Part shown: piece after piece, positions 1 to 11,874 of the stretch
How the letters are laid out: the number at the start of each line of letters is the position of its first letter
Numbering within the stretch: position 1 is the first letter of the stretch
Assembly (NCBI GenBank): GCA_030770545.1
Contig: CM061107.1
Span: 6,970,001 to 7,034,000 of the forward strand
From: Macropodus opercularis
Taxonomy: Eukaryota > Chordata > Actinopteri > Anabantiformes > Osphronemidae
Direction of reading: 5' to 3'
DNA length: 64,000 nt
Notes under the pieces: model-generated
The model's input: only the letters and a program-made list of their open reading frames with translations
What the model was told of the DNA's origin: nothing
Databases searched by the model: none
Made by a program: the position numbers and the translations under genes

Positions 1-439
1 TGTGTGTGTGTTTTTATGCTTATGCGAGTGCGCGTACATGCTCCATCTTAACAGCGTAGATAAAAGCGAGTGGCATAATAAATGTCATGGCTTTCAGAGT
101 GTGTTCTAATGTACCACGGCTCCCCGTGGTATACTAGCATACCAATGTATAACACACACGCATCACGACAGTGCGTGTGCAACTAACTCCATTTCTGTCT
201 GTCATCATGAGGCTAATTCAACACAATGCCGACCATGTGTGAACTCATGCGATGTGAACTCCTCCTTCTTCTTCTTCCTCTTTTCCTCGTCACTCCTTCG
301 CCCAACTCCCCCTCTTCCAGGAGGAAGGGTTGGAGGATCGAAAGAGGGGGAGTGCGTAGTCAAAGGTGGCACACAGGGGCAGGCACACGCAGGACGGGAC
401 TCCTTCATTTCTCTTCATGGTGGTTTGGAGGCGCGTAGT
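1..439. other. Upstream region of the pax10-like gene
   Basis: Begins with a short TG run. No supported coding exon was found. The short reading frames here are pyrimidine-rich and of low complexity. The frame upstream of the pax10 start at 440 is open back to 239 but shows no paired-domain sequence, so I treat it as 5' untranslated or promoter sequence. Confidence 0.5.
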
Positions 440-3400
440 ATGTATGAGAAGCTAACCATGTTGAACCTGCAGAGCGGCTCAAACTGGAGTGGGCCTAACA
501 ACTGGTACCATGATCCTACCAGCGTTCAGACACAACACAGCACAGGTGAGTGGCCATTTTCAACGCATCAGTGCTCACACCTGCACAAATCAAAGTTACT
601 GCACGAGTATTTAAACCCCTACAATCTGTCGTGCTGTTATTGACGCAACGCTCACACACCTCTTTGGTCACTTTCCTCTACGCCAGTGTCTGAGGGCTGT
701 CTGCTGGACACGGAGGGCAGCATGGGGGGAGAGGCAGGCGGAGGAGGAGCGGGCAGAGGAGGGGTCCCCGTGGAGCGGGACGACGGCGAGGAATCTCAGC
801 TGAGGCTGCAGCTCAAGAGGAAGCTGCAGAGGAACCGGACCAGCTTCACACAGGAGCAGATCGAGGCGCTAGAGAAAGGTCAGACCACGCAAGCACGCAC
901 AGCACTCGCCCTGCTTTTCAGCCAATCGGCCTCCAGAGAGTGTCATGACATAGCTTGTTCTGCAGCTTTTTTCCCCTGACAACACCTTTGTTATTGGATT
1001 ATTCTCTTTAGACAGAAATACAACAAATGATAAACATTACAATCAGAATGCAGGCCTTTTATCTGGCGTCGGGCCCGATCACTCATTTAAAGGTCACGGG
1101 TGATGACGAGCCTTTTTTAGTTCCTGCAACAGAAAACAAACATAGCCGCCCATGAGCACTTCCACATGCAAATTATCTCTTAACTGCACAAATATTCTTG
1201 ATCTGCTCCAAAAGGCCTGCGGCAGCATGTACGATAGGGTTTTGATAATGCATCATTACTGTGGTTGTATTATGCAGTGAGATCTGGCCCCTGTAGACTA
1301 ATATCTGCTGAGAGGCATCAGAAAGCCACCCTTGACTGGATATGGCTGCAGCGGGCCCTTGAGCTAAATAAGGACGCAATGTCCACTGTGCAGCCAAGTG
1401 GAAGCGTATCACTGTGGTCACTCGGTGCAAATGACATTAATGAGGTACGCTGACCTCAGTGCACGGCCACGGCACAATAACAATCATGTGTTGACACAGA
1501 CGCCAATTATAACCAAACCAATTATTATAATTTGCCAGATAGACTCCATCATCGTTGCATTTGTTCAATATGTGTTTGTTAATCAGGTGTGAATTTCAGT
1601 GGTCGTTTGTCATTGTTGTCTTTTCAGCGCTTTGTTTGTTGTATGTGAAATGTTTTTTGTGTCTTACTGTCACACTAAACAATCAGAACAGAAAAACGTG
1701 CTCTGTTAAATACCAAACTACGTCTGTTACTACAGTTCATCAGGATGACTCACGCCGTCGGTTACAGGGGGAGGCATACTCTCGTTTTGACTTGTCACCA
1801 AGTCAGCAGTCTTTCAACTTTCCCAACAGAAAACAATACGTTCAGGCCACATCTGTGTGTGTACAGGAAGTCAGTTTGCCAGACAGGTGTGGTCACTGCA
1901 GTTCAGTGCTGCACTGAGAGACACAGCAAATATAGCAGATAAAAATTAAAACGACAATACAAACATGTTTTTAGTCAGCCTGGTCTGAAATACGGTGCTA
2001 AGACAGCTTCTCAACTTGAATCCTTCCATTTGAACTTTATGCGTGTTCCATAATGATAAATAATTTACACAAAGTGCAACAGATAAATATTTCAAATGTG
2101 TTTGTAAGGATACATCTAAGCATGCTTAATTTGAAAAGTCAATGCGGAGGTAATTAGCCAGGATGATTTTTCAAAATGTTCAGGTTCATCTCGATGAAAG
2201 TAAAAATTAGATAAAATTCAGTTTCATTAAAACGTGAGCAGAGCTTGAATTTTCACATGGATGGAGAGATTCACAGGCGCCTGTTAACGACAGGCACTAA
2301 GGTTATCAGGCGATCTGCTCTCAGTAGTCCTGTCACCCCAGATTAAGACGCACACTGAGTGCTTGACATTAGTTAATATCTTCCACAGAGTTTGAAAGGA
2401 CACATTACCCAGATGTCTTTGCGAGGGAGAGACTGGCAAACAAGATCGACCTGCCAGAGGCCAGGATACAGGTAAGGAAACAGGAAGTCGAGCCTCCTGT
2501 TACATCTGATCGTGTACAGTAATGACACACAGCTTTCATAACTCACAGGTGTGGTTCTCAAACCGAAGAGCAAAGTGGAGGAGGGAGGAGAAGCTGCGCA
2601 ATCAAAGGAGGTCAGGCGGCGTGACTTCCTGTTCGCAGAGCCAAGCCCCCCTGACCACATCTTTCAACACATCTGTCTATCATCAGCAGCACAGCAGCAG
2701 TTCAGGTAAACACTACACAGGACAGATGTTCGATCGGCATAATTAGTCTCTTTTATTTAGCTTAACCTTACATCATAGGTACCAGAAACTCACGATGGAG
2801 CGCATGATGTTTAAGTATTACTAGTTTCTAATTCTAAACCTCAGAGCTCACAGTTGGACATATGCAAGCAGGCAAACCATTAGAGTTTCTCCATTAGAGC
2901 GCATCCATATTACAACATTCCCGAGACGGTACCGCGTGTGTGTGCGCTCACCATTGCGCTGTGTGCGTCTCTCCAGGGTCCATGTTGAGTCAGGCTGAGT
3001 CGTCCCTGCCCAGCTACAGCTCCCTGTCAGTCTTCTCATCTGGAGTCCAGGTTGGATATTCATCATCCATCATTCATCAGCACCTTGTAAACTTTAGTAA
3101 AGCAGGTCATCGTCACAGGGCAGAACCTGTTTCTCAGGCTCTTTGCCTAATGGATCTGGCAAAACAGCATGAACATTACACACCACTGTAAAAGCTGCAG
3201 ATATTAAAACGACAACACATATTATTTTGTAATAGTTCAGCTCCTCAGGTTCAACATATTACAGTCGGGCTACTGCTAATAATAATGATATAGAAACCAG
3301 GCCAGTATGTAACACACTAAGAAGAATGCTTTGAAAATGATTAATTATTTAATGAAATGCACGAGTAAATGAAATACATACGAGGCTTAAAGTCAAGCAG

Positions 3401-3987
3401 CAGATAGACAGATTAATCTATTTTAATGGTTTAACCTATATAAACTATTTCATTATATTCTCAGTTTTAAGAATTTCTGGTAGCAAATGTTTCACAAAGA
3501 ATCTTGCTGGACATGTACACCTGACAACCAACTAGCGCCTCCATGTGGTTAAACTAAAACATCGCATTCTCCACCTGCACTTGAACAACAAGTTCACTCG
3601 TCTTTATAGAGTAAAATCAAAGCGTTGACTTTAAATGCTGAGCTCTCTTCAATTATTTGTCTGCTCTCAGCCTATTCCTCCCCAGTCGGCCTCCTCCTAC
3701 TCCTGCATGTTGCCTCCATCACCCTCTACCCCGCGCAGCTTTGACTCGTCGGCGTACTCCTCTCCTCATCTGCAGACTCCACCTTCGGCCAATTCCAACA
3801 CCGGTGAGTGTTGCTTCATCCTGCCTCTCCCTGCTTGCTGAAATGCAAACTGACACTGCTTCTTGTTCGGCCTTGCTTCCATCCAGGGCTCATATCGCCG
3901 GGTGTTTCGGTTCCGGTCCAGGTCCCAGGGACTGAGCAGCAGAGCATGAGTCAAAACCTGGGTCAGTACTGGGCCAGATTACAGTGA
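440..3987 (+). CDS. pax10: Pax6-like homeobox protein lacking a paired domain (Pax10 type)
   Basis: Likely nuclear transcription factor. Exons: 440-545, 687-878, 2389-2471, 2549-2705, 2977-3050, 3671-3803, 3887-3987; phases agree and give 281 residues. The protein starts MYEKLTMLNLQ, which matches the stretch just after the paired domain in Pax6 (MYDKLRMLNGQ). A Gly/Glu-rich linker follows, then a homeodomain at about residues 82-141 that differs from the Pax6 homeodomain, as I recall it, at about one position (LANKID for LAAKID). The Pro/Ser/Thr-rich tail ends VPVQVPG...SQNLGQYWARLQ, the Pax6 C-terminal signature. No paired-box exon lies in the 439 bases upstream. Vertebrate pax10 is known as a Pax6 paralogue without the paired domain, and this fits it. 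A true pax6 gene missing its 5' exons from the window is less likely, because the start codon and short tail make a self-contained gene. Confidence 0.85.
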
Positions 3988-5479
3988 AGACCAGACAATC
4001 CTGCTGACCAGCACAACACAAGAAGAAAGAAAAAAGGGCCTGTAAAAAAGTGTCCAGAAAACAAAATGGCACAGGACTGAGCTACGGTTTAGAGGGGCTC
4101 ATGAGGTGCAGACCCCAAAATGCATTAAATGTTTACAAATTCAACCAAGAGCAGCTTTGGTTGCACTTCACTGTTCTCTGGTCATCCTGGTATTTACTTA
4201 GTGTTGCACTAGGTTGCGCTTTTTCGGATAGAGGCTGAAGTCGGGAACAGAAATAGGATTAGTTTGAATTTGTGTTTAGATTAATATAGTCAGGATAAAA
4301 GGTTAAAGCTAAATTGTCTGTAAAATCAACTAATTAAAGTTTTTCTTTCCACCATATTTAGTTTTTCTTAGACTTAAGAGAAGTGATTCAGCAGGACTAA
4401 GTAAATGCCAGCAGATGTCTGTATTGTGAAGCGTAACCTCAGTTTCTTGTTACTTGAGCAGCTCAGTGATATTGTGATAGCTAACTTGTTCCCTAAGCAT
4501 AAGCTGTGTGAGGCTACTGTGAAGACTTGCTAATGGCAATCACTTTTCCTAAGACATAAAAAAAAAAACTACCATAAAAAGTGTAAATCCTGCCAATTGT
4601 GCCGGAAACGTTACACTGAGACTGCATATTTTTGTACAGACATCTGTGTATGATGGAGATAGCTGTGGAATATTGTCAGATGTTATTGGAAGGACGAATG
4701 TAGCACGCTGTGGACTCAAATCACGTTTCATTATTGGGAGCTGGTAATAATTTACCAGACAGACAGTCAGACACTAGGCTAAACTGAAAAGTATTACAGA
4801 AAACTACAGTAAATCTATGTCGTTTATTTTTCAATTTTATAAATCAGTTTCTATATTAGTAATAAAACATATCCATCAGCCGGAGACAATCTAGTGTCGT
4901 CACACGAGACGATGCAAACCCTCGAGAGCCTGACAATCAAAGTGGAGGAGATCCAAAAGAAAAAGAAACCGTGAAATTCTTGAACACTGTCCATACAATA
5001 GCAACGACTTTACCAGCTGTGCATGACCAAAATAATCCGCTATAGACAATCAGCTACATGCAGAAATGAAAAAGTATTGTACAAAACTGTTACTGTACTT
5101 TGCAGCGTCTTAACTCTGCTCACTTTCCTCTGACTACTGGTTTCGTTGATGCATCTCAGTTTGATATATTCTATGAACTGTCTTTCAACTGCTATTTATT
5201 TGTCACTTGTTCACATAAGTCCTCTGTGTTGTTTCCGTTGTCGTCGTGTGTTGTGTTAGTACTGTATAGCTACCAAGAGTCAACCCTTTTGTGAAGGCCT
5301 TGGATCCCTTTAATGAAAATAAACTGGTGTGTAAAGAAAATAATGTCAGATTATTCCTATTTCTGATTGAGATGCCTTCAGCTCGTCACACCTAGATGTC
5401 AGCACTTCTCCTGCCAGGATCATTATTATTAATTATTGTGTAAAGTAATTTTAATTTCCTGCTGCTTTCTGTATAAACG

Positions 5480-5535
5480 ACTACGGACTTTCCCACTTCT
5501 TCTTTTAGGAGTGGGAAACTTTGTAGCTCCGTAGT
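5480..5535. repeat. Imperfect inverted repeat (hairpin)
   Basis: ACTACGGA at 5480 pairs with TCCGTAGT ending at 5535. Inside it TTTCCCACT pairs with AGTGGGAAA around a pyrimidine-rich loop. The stem is interrupted on one side by a few unpaired bases. It may be a remnant of a foldback element or a structured transcript; no function can be assigned. Confidence 0.6.
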
Positions 5536-5604
5536 CTGTAGCTCACTATTCCTCCGGCAGCCGAATTATCATTATAATTAGGTGAGATGAAAAGATTCTA
5601 TGAC

Positions 5605-5787
5605 GTTACTGCCACATACCACAGCTTTATTTTTATATCATGAGAAAGGTCTAAAACCTACGTCTGTCTTCCTGTTGCTGCAAAGGTTTTCTTATTATGT
5701 TACTTTTAAGTTACTGCCACATACAACGACTTTATTTTTATATCATGAGAAAAGTCTGAAACATACGTCTGTCTTCCTGTTGCTGCA
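5605..5787. repeat. Two-copy direct repeat, 78-base unit at 105-base spacing
   Basis: Copies at 5605-5682 and 5710-5787 both run from GTTACTGCCACATAC to CTGTCTTCCTGTTGCTGCA with only a few mismatches. The open reading frame across them is a by-product of the duplication; I see no protein family in it. Confidence 0.8.
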
Positions 5788-6940
5788 CATTTCCTTCCCG
5801 TTAGATCAAGAAACAATAGCATTAGTTTGTGCTAATGGCTTGACTCACTTGGGAAGATGGAAGAGGGAGGGAAAGATAATAGCAGTGATGCTTTGCAGAG
5901 AAAATGCTCGTGCTGACTAGGAACATAATGAGGCTTTAAGATGCTGGTGCACTCCAGCCTAATGCAGAGTCATCATTTTTCTCCTGTGTATTACAAGTAC
6001 TTGGGTTTGAAGCTTGAACATGATTTATAAAGGCATAGCTGATCTTATTAAAGTGACGTTTATTTGCTGTGGTCTTTGTTTTTTTGGGACACTGGATATT
6101 TGTGAGGCTGTGAAACCAAGCAAGACAGGAACTAAAAATCAACCAAATCCTTGCAAAACAATGTGAGTTTCCTGGTAGGGACTTAAAGATAATGACGCAA
6201 GAGGTCATTGCGCATAAGGGTTTTTTGATTGTTTATACCAAATGTAAATAGAAAAATTTCAGTGGAGACGTGATTAGTTGTCATTGGAAAAAGGGGCTGA
6301 TATCAATGTTCAAGCAAAATATTAGTTGACCAGGACCAAATCAACAGCACTTGTTATGTTATTTAGAAATGGTGAAAACTGCCCCAGTTATTGTCTTCAG
6401 TTCCCTAAATTGGAAGGAACTGTTCATTCACTACTACCATGGTTTAACTCATTATACTGGACAGTAGCGTCTTAAAAGAGTTTATTACTAATTTAACTAG
6501 ATTACTAACATATAAATTAAAATGTATTATTTTATGCTATTTTAATTAGGTTTCATATTTGTGTGTGTAAATAATGTAAATGTAATGTAAATAAGAACTG
6601 TAATTCTTTTCACCGCCTGCATCCACACACCACATACAACGCAACCTGCCCTTTCCTTCCCTCCTCCTCTGAGCGAACCCTTTAAGTGTGGCTTGCGGGT
6701 GTCACAGCAGCAGAGCTGAAGCTGGAGAGGAGCTGGGAGGGGCAGAAACGCAAGTAGAGAGGCTGGTACAGTAGCTGGTCGATCACCCAGCCTAGTCCCC
6801 TGAGAGCAGGACCAACAGTGAGCTTTGTTTCATCTCTTGGCTTACTCGCACTTTAAAGGAAGCTGCTGCAAACAGATGAGAAATGCCTCTTTCCCCAAAG
6901 CACTGTCATAATAATGCAGCCATATTTTGCAGTGAGGGGA

Positions 6941-9900
6941 ATGGAGCTGGTTGTTCTGCTGTGGATGGTGTTGACCTTAACTGGATGCGCGTCCGTGGAT
7001 CCGTCCCAGTACAGCAGGGCCATGGTGAGTACCAACCGTCCACAGGAAAAGATTAGCAGTTGAAGCTGTTCATGTGTGGGTTGCTCCCTTCATCTTGATT
7101 GAGGTTCTTCACTGTATGTCGCTAATTAGGGTTTTATTTTATCTGTCAGTTGTTAGTTAATACACGTTCGGTGGATCAGGTGTTTAAAAATCACCAGCAA
7201 ACACTGACAATCGTCCTCAAAACATGCTGTAAAAACTGCTTCTTTTTGCACAAACTGACATGGATTATTTCTAAAATACTGCTTCACAACTGAACTGTGT
7301 CAAACAACCGTTCAACCTGAAACTCGTTTTATGCAAGAGGTGATGCTCAGGTGAACTAACTGTACAAAACCCCAGCACCCTGTAAACTACTTAGTCATTT
7401 ATTCCTTGTAGACCAAATGATTTCAACTGTGGTTGTTGTTGTTACTGTTGTACTGATTTTAGACAAAGTATTTTGCGTTTCTGCTCTGAACAGCCACAGA
7501 AAGCGTTGAAGACGTTAGAAACACCTTTTATTTTAAAGGCAATGAAATAAGAGTTTCACAATTACAACTACTGCAGAAGTCACAGAATAGAACATGCGTC
7601 ATCACCTCATTTAACCTGCCCTGCATCATCAGGTTTTATTGTATGAACCTCCTCAGCTCTGTAGCATTTACTGATCTTGCAACAGCCTCAACAGGAAGAC
7701 GTTCATTTAATATTAATGAGCCCATACGACTTGTGACGGACATGATGGGTCTGACTGTAAAGCTGGTGATCGGCACCATCTGTTGTGGTTCCACTTTGAG
7801 GAAGCACGCGTTGCCAGATTCCCCCTGACTGTCTGGTGTCTTGTGCAGGATTGGTTGAGCAGGTACGGATACCTTCCTCCTCCGGACCCGCGCGTAAGCA
7901 GGCTACAGACCAAAGAGGGGATGGAGACGGCTGTTCGCACCATGCAGAGGTTTGGAGGAATCCCACAGACGGGGGTGTTGGGTAACGACCTTTTATCTTC
8001 ACAGTCACGACAACACAACGTTTTAGGTACTGTCACGCTAAAAAGCAGTAGAAGCAGTTTCCTTCCTTGGTGTCTCGTGTCTGAGGCTATTGCGTCCAGT
8101 CACTTTTTCATTTACACTTACTGCCAGAGTCAGATGAGGTTACAGACTTCCCGTAATCTGCTCTTGAGTTTCAACATCCAGTATGTGATTTACTTCTCTT
8201 CCAGACGCCCAAACCCTGAAGCTCATGTCCACACCACGATGCTCTCTTCCTGATATTGCTGGGAGTGAGGACATGCTGAGGAGGAGGAGGAGGAGGAGGA
8301 GGAAACGATACGCTCTGTCAGGCCTTAAGTGGCAAAAGACAGACCTGACGTGGAGGTGTATTTGCTGTCACTTCCCCGTCTGAATCGTCATCCACAGAGG
8401 CTCCATATTTGTTAACGGCGCATAAAGAGGTAGTTGGGTTGTAAAGTCTATTCTTGTCCGTCCACAGTGTCCACAGCTACCCAACGGCCTCCGTCTCACC
8501 AGGCCTACGCAACGATTTTGTCGACAACATCCTCACTCACGCCTTCAAAGCCTGGAGTGACGCGGCTCCCTTGGTTTTTCGCCGGGTGTCGAGTAAAGGG
8601 GGGCCGGCAGCCGGAGGTGACATCAGGGTGTCCTTTGCCCGTTCGCTGCATGACGACGGGTATCCCTTTGACGGCAGGGGCGGCACCCTGGCTCACGCCT
8701 TCTTCCCTGGCAGCAATGACTTTGCGGGTGACACACACTTTGATGATGATGAGATCTGGAGCTATGGAGGTGTTTACCTATTTCACCCATGTCCGTCTCA
8801 CACACAGCATGTAAAAACCTCGAATCCTCACCGTGTCTCTGTCTTTTCCGTCCCACTTCCTCAGGCAACGGCAACAGCACAGATTTGTTCACCGTTGCAG
8901 TGCACGAGTTTGGCCATGCGCTGGGCTTGTCCCATTCCTCCTCCGATCCGTCCATCATGAGGCCGTACTACCAGGGTCCCGTGAAGGACATCCCCAACTT
9001 TCACCTGGAGCTGGATGACAAACTGGCCATTCAGCAGGTTTACGGTCAGTGACGTGAAATCGCACAGGCTGCGGTTACAGCAGTATAACTATAGTATGAC
9101 GTGGAAGAAGTCTGACGTTTTGTTTCCAGTATGCTTAAAGCAGACATTACTTCATAAACACCAAACCAAAGAATAAGCTGTTCTTTTAGTCCTTTTAGCT
9201 TCCGTTACCAAAGTGATCCTGAAACTTAAACAGACCCTCTAACAGTTACTCTCCTATTATTTATCTGCTTATAGCTTTTACGTTAAGGTTTTTCATGTAA
9301 GAATGTTTTTGGTAGCTTGACAAAACCACAGAAACATTCTTATGACTGTAACGCGGATCATAGCCGTCACCGTTTCAACCACCGCCTCAGAGCCGTTTCT
9401 TGTCATCGTGCTGTTGTAGGTGTGAAGCACGGCAGCCACCCCACCGGCTCTGATCCTCACCTGCCACGCCTGCCTACTCCCCCCGCACCAAAACCAACAC
9501 GCCTGTGAGTAGAGTCATAAAAGAACATACAGCATCCTGTAGATTCAGTTCAGGTTTGTTGTGCCATCTAGTGACTCTTTTGGACAAATCACATCCTGTG
9601 AATTCAAGCTAATTTTTGTTGTTCCAGTTCTGACCCGTCCTTCAGCGAACGCTGTCAGGGAGGCTTTGATGCTGTGGCAAACATCAGGGGGGAGGTCTTC
9701 TTTTTTAAAGGCAGGGGGCAAAAAATCACATTCAAACAATCCTCAAAATCAAGTACTGTTGTAATACAAATATTAATAGACGTCCGACTTTCTGTTCTTG
9801 TCAAGGTGATTACTTCTGGAGAACTCAGCGAGATGGATTATTAGTGTCCTTCAATCCAGCTCTGATAAAAAACTTCTGGCTCGGCCTCCCACCAGGAACA

Positions 9901-10802
9901 AACAAGATCGACGCAGTGTATGAGAGGAGGAGTGACAGCAGGATCGTCTTTTTCATTGGTGGGTAACAAAACTAGTGTGAGTCACACAAGAACAGTGTGA
10001 AGATGTTTTTGTAACTAATAATAATAATTTTTAGCTTATATAAAAAATACAAACACCTTTTGATTTAAACACGAGCAAACAAATCCTGACAGTTTGCCTC
10101 CACGTGTCTAGGTTCTCAGTACTGGGTCTTTAAAGACACCATGGCTATGACCGGTTACCCTCGGCCTCTCTCTGACTGGGGCATGACGAGAAAGAGTGGG
10201 GTGCAGGTGGACCGGGTGGACGCCGCCTTCGTCTGGGCCCACAATGGCAAGACCTACCTGTTCAGCGACGGGGAGTTCTGGAGGTTTGACGAGAGCAAAA
10301 TGGGTGATGGGAGGACCAGGCGGCCTGAGCCGGACTACCCCCGGGACAACAGCCTCTGGGCTAATGTGCCGGCACACATGGATGATGTCATCACCTGGGG
10401 AGAAGGTAAGATTGTGTTTAGGTCATGAATAGATCACGTGTTTCTGTACCATTGTGCAGAAACTAAAACTGTGTCTCTGCCTTATAACTGGCTGATGTTT
10501 GGTCTAATTAGTGTGAGTAAGAGTTACACTGCTGCTGCTTTTCAGGGGACGCCTACTTCTTTAAGGACAACCAATACTGGGTGTTGAAGAATGGAGGACT
10601 GAACCAAGATGTCGTCACGCCTAAATCTATAGCTGTGGACTGGCTCCAATGTCCAGCTCCGCATCCAACCGCGGCTCCAGCCAATCCTCGAAAGGGACAA
10701 CAGTGCTCGTGTGTTGAAACCGGATCGGTTGCTTTTCTCAGAAGCAGCTGTACCCTCCTCATCTCCGCTGTACTGGTGATTAATGAGCTGATCAGAACAT
10801 AG
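6941..10802 (+). CDS. mmp25: Membrane-type matrix metalloproteinase, GPI-anchored class (MMP25-like)
   Basis: Zinc endopeptidase for extracellular matrix, made as a furin-activated proenzyme. Exons: 6941-7024, 7849-7981, 8205-8355, 8468-8769, 8865-9044, 9420-9504, 9628-9710, 9806-9958, 10112-10405, 10546-10802; 573 residues. In order: signal peptide (MELVVLLWMVLTLTGC), prodomain with the cysteine switch PRCSLPD (about 83-89), a furin site of eight Arg then Lys-Arg (98-107) before YALSG, a catalytic domain with HEFGHALGLSH and a downstream Met in SIMRPYYQG, a Pro-rich hinge, hemopexin repeats, and a C-terminal hydrophobic tail (CTLLISAVLVINELI) expected to be exchanged for GPI. The catalytic domain resembles MMP25 more than MMP17. 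Residues 10-28 of an alternative longer start at 6914 are the same; 6941 has the better start context. The 9711-9805 intron appears to begin GC rather than GT. Confidence 0.85.
8279..8302 (+). repeat. AGG trinucleotide repeat coding for arginine
   Basis: Eight AGG codons in the third mmp25 exon encode eight Arg immediately before Lys-Arg of the furin site. The repeat is in frame, so changes in copy number would lengthen or shorten the basic run without breaking the protein. Confidence 0.85.
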
Positions 10803-11393
10803 AAATCTGTCTGGTTGAATGGATTTGTATATGACTCCTCGCTACACTGGAGAGTGACGGAGGCTTTAAACATCCTCAGTGATGCAACATACATTACAGC
10901 CCTCAGGCTGGTTTCAAATTACAGCCTTGCCTCTTTAATGGCTGCCTTTACTTTAGCATTAAGCCTAGTTTCTCAGGTTTCATGGTGATGGTGTATAGAT
11001 GTGCTGTGTCTTTTACTGTAGCTTCATGTCTGTATGCGAATACTGAACCAATTTTTAATATCTTTTATAAAATATGACAGTTTGTAATTGAGTGACGTAG
11101 CGTTGTGCCTTGACAGACAAATGTTTCTGTAGGATCAGAGCGTGGTGCTTTCATGGACCGCTTGGCTCTTCAGCTCACACACCAAAGCTTTTTATGTTTC
11201 TTTCTTTTCTTTTTGTGTGGTATAATGTAAAAACCGGTTTGAGTTTGTAAAGTTTGTGAATCAGTGATGTAAGAAGAGCATGAGACCCCGACTTGATTCT
11301 TTTATTGGCCGTTTAATTTCTAGCTCTGGTCAGTGTAAAGCTGAAAGAAAAGATGCAGCTGTCTTTATCCTGCTGGAGGCTTTGTTTTGGAGA

Positions 11394-11399
11394 AATAAA
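11394..11399 (+). other. Polyadenylation signal, mmp25
   Basis: AATAAA 592 bases after the mmp25 stop codon. It is the first canonical signal in a suitable place before the convergent carbonic anhydrase gene begins. Confidence 0.6.
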
Positions 11400-11874
11400 A
11401 GCACGGACTATTATGTAATGTTCTGTTTGAACTAAGGTCAGTTTTCTAATGCCACACCTCAGGTGTCGGGTGTAGCTCAGCCCTGCTCAGGTTTGTCTTG
11501 AATAGCAGGAAAGAACCTTAACATTTGAAATTAAAATCAATTACAATGAAAGTTGCTAAACATTATGGACACTCGATCATTTTAATTAAAAACATTATTT
11601 GGTTACATGAGCAACTTCTTTATTCCTTCACCTGACCAAGGTACCACAACTTATATTTCATTTCATCTTCACTAAGGAAGATACACCTATAGGTACAAAA
11701 ATAAGCAACCATTAAAACGTACATATCACAAAAATAACTACCATGTCATTTTAACAACATTTGGAGAAACCTGATTTAAAATACTTAGTCACATACAACA
11801 TAAAGCAGAATTATTTGACTCTACTATATCCAACCCTCTTAGTAGATTTAGAGACAACAGAAAGCAGTAAGGCT

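Larger units (their letters stand above)
3988..6940. other. Intergenic region between pax10 and mmp25
   Basis: No coding exon could be supported. The region is AT-rich. It holds a possible pax10 polyadenylation signal (AATAAA at 5318-5323, weak because it is 1.3 kb past the stop), an inverted repeat at 5480-5535, and a two-copy tandem repeat at 5605-5787. A GC-richer stretch at 6650-6800 just before mmp25 may be its promoter and 5' untranslated region. Confidence 0.5.

Noticed and set aside
239..439. N-terminal extension of the pax10 frame upstream of 440
   Set aside because: The sequence is low in complexity (runs of Phe, Ser, Gly) and has no paired-domain similarity; the Met at 440 coincides with the conserved MY(E/D)KL start.
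6941..10802. MMP17 instead of MMP25
   Set aside because: The sequence after the furin site (YALSGLKW...LTW) and around HEFGHALGLSHSS is closer to MMP25 as I know it.
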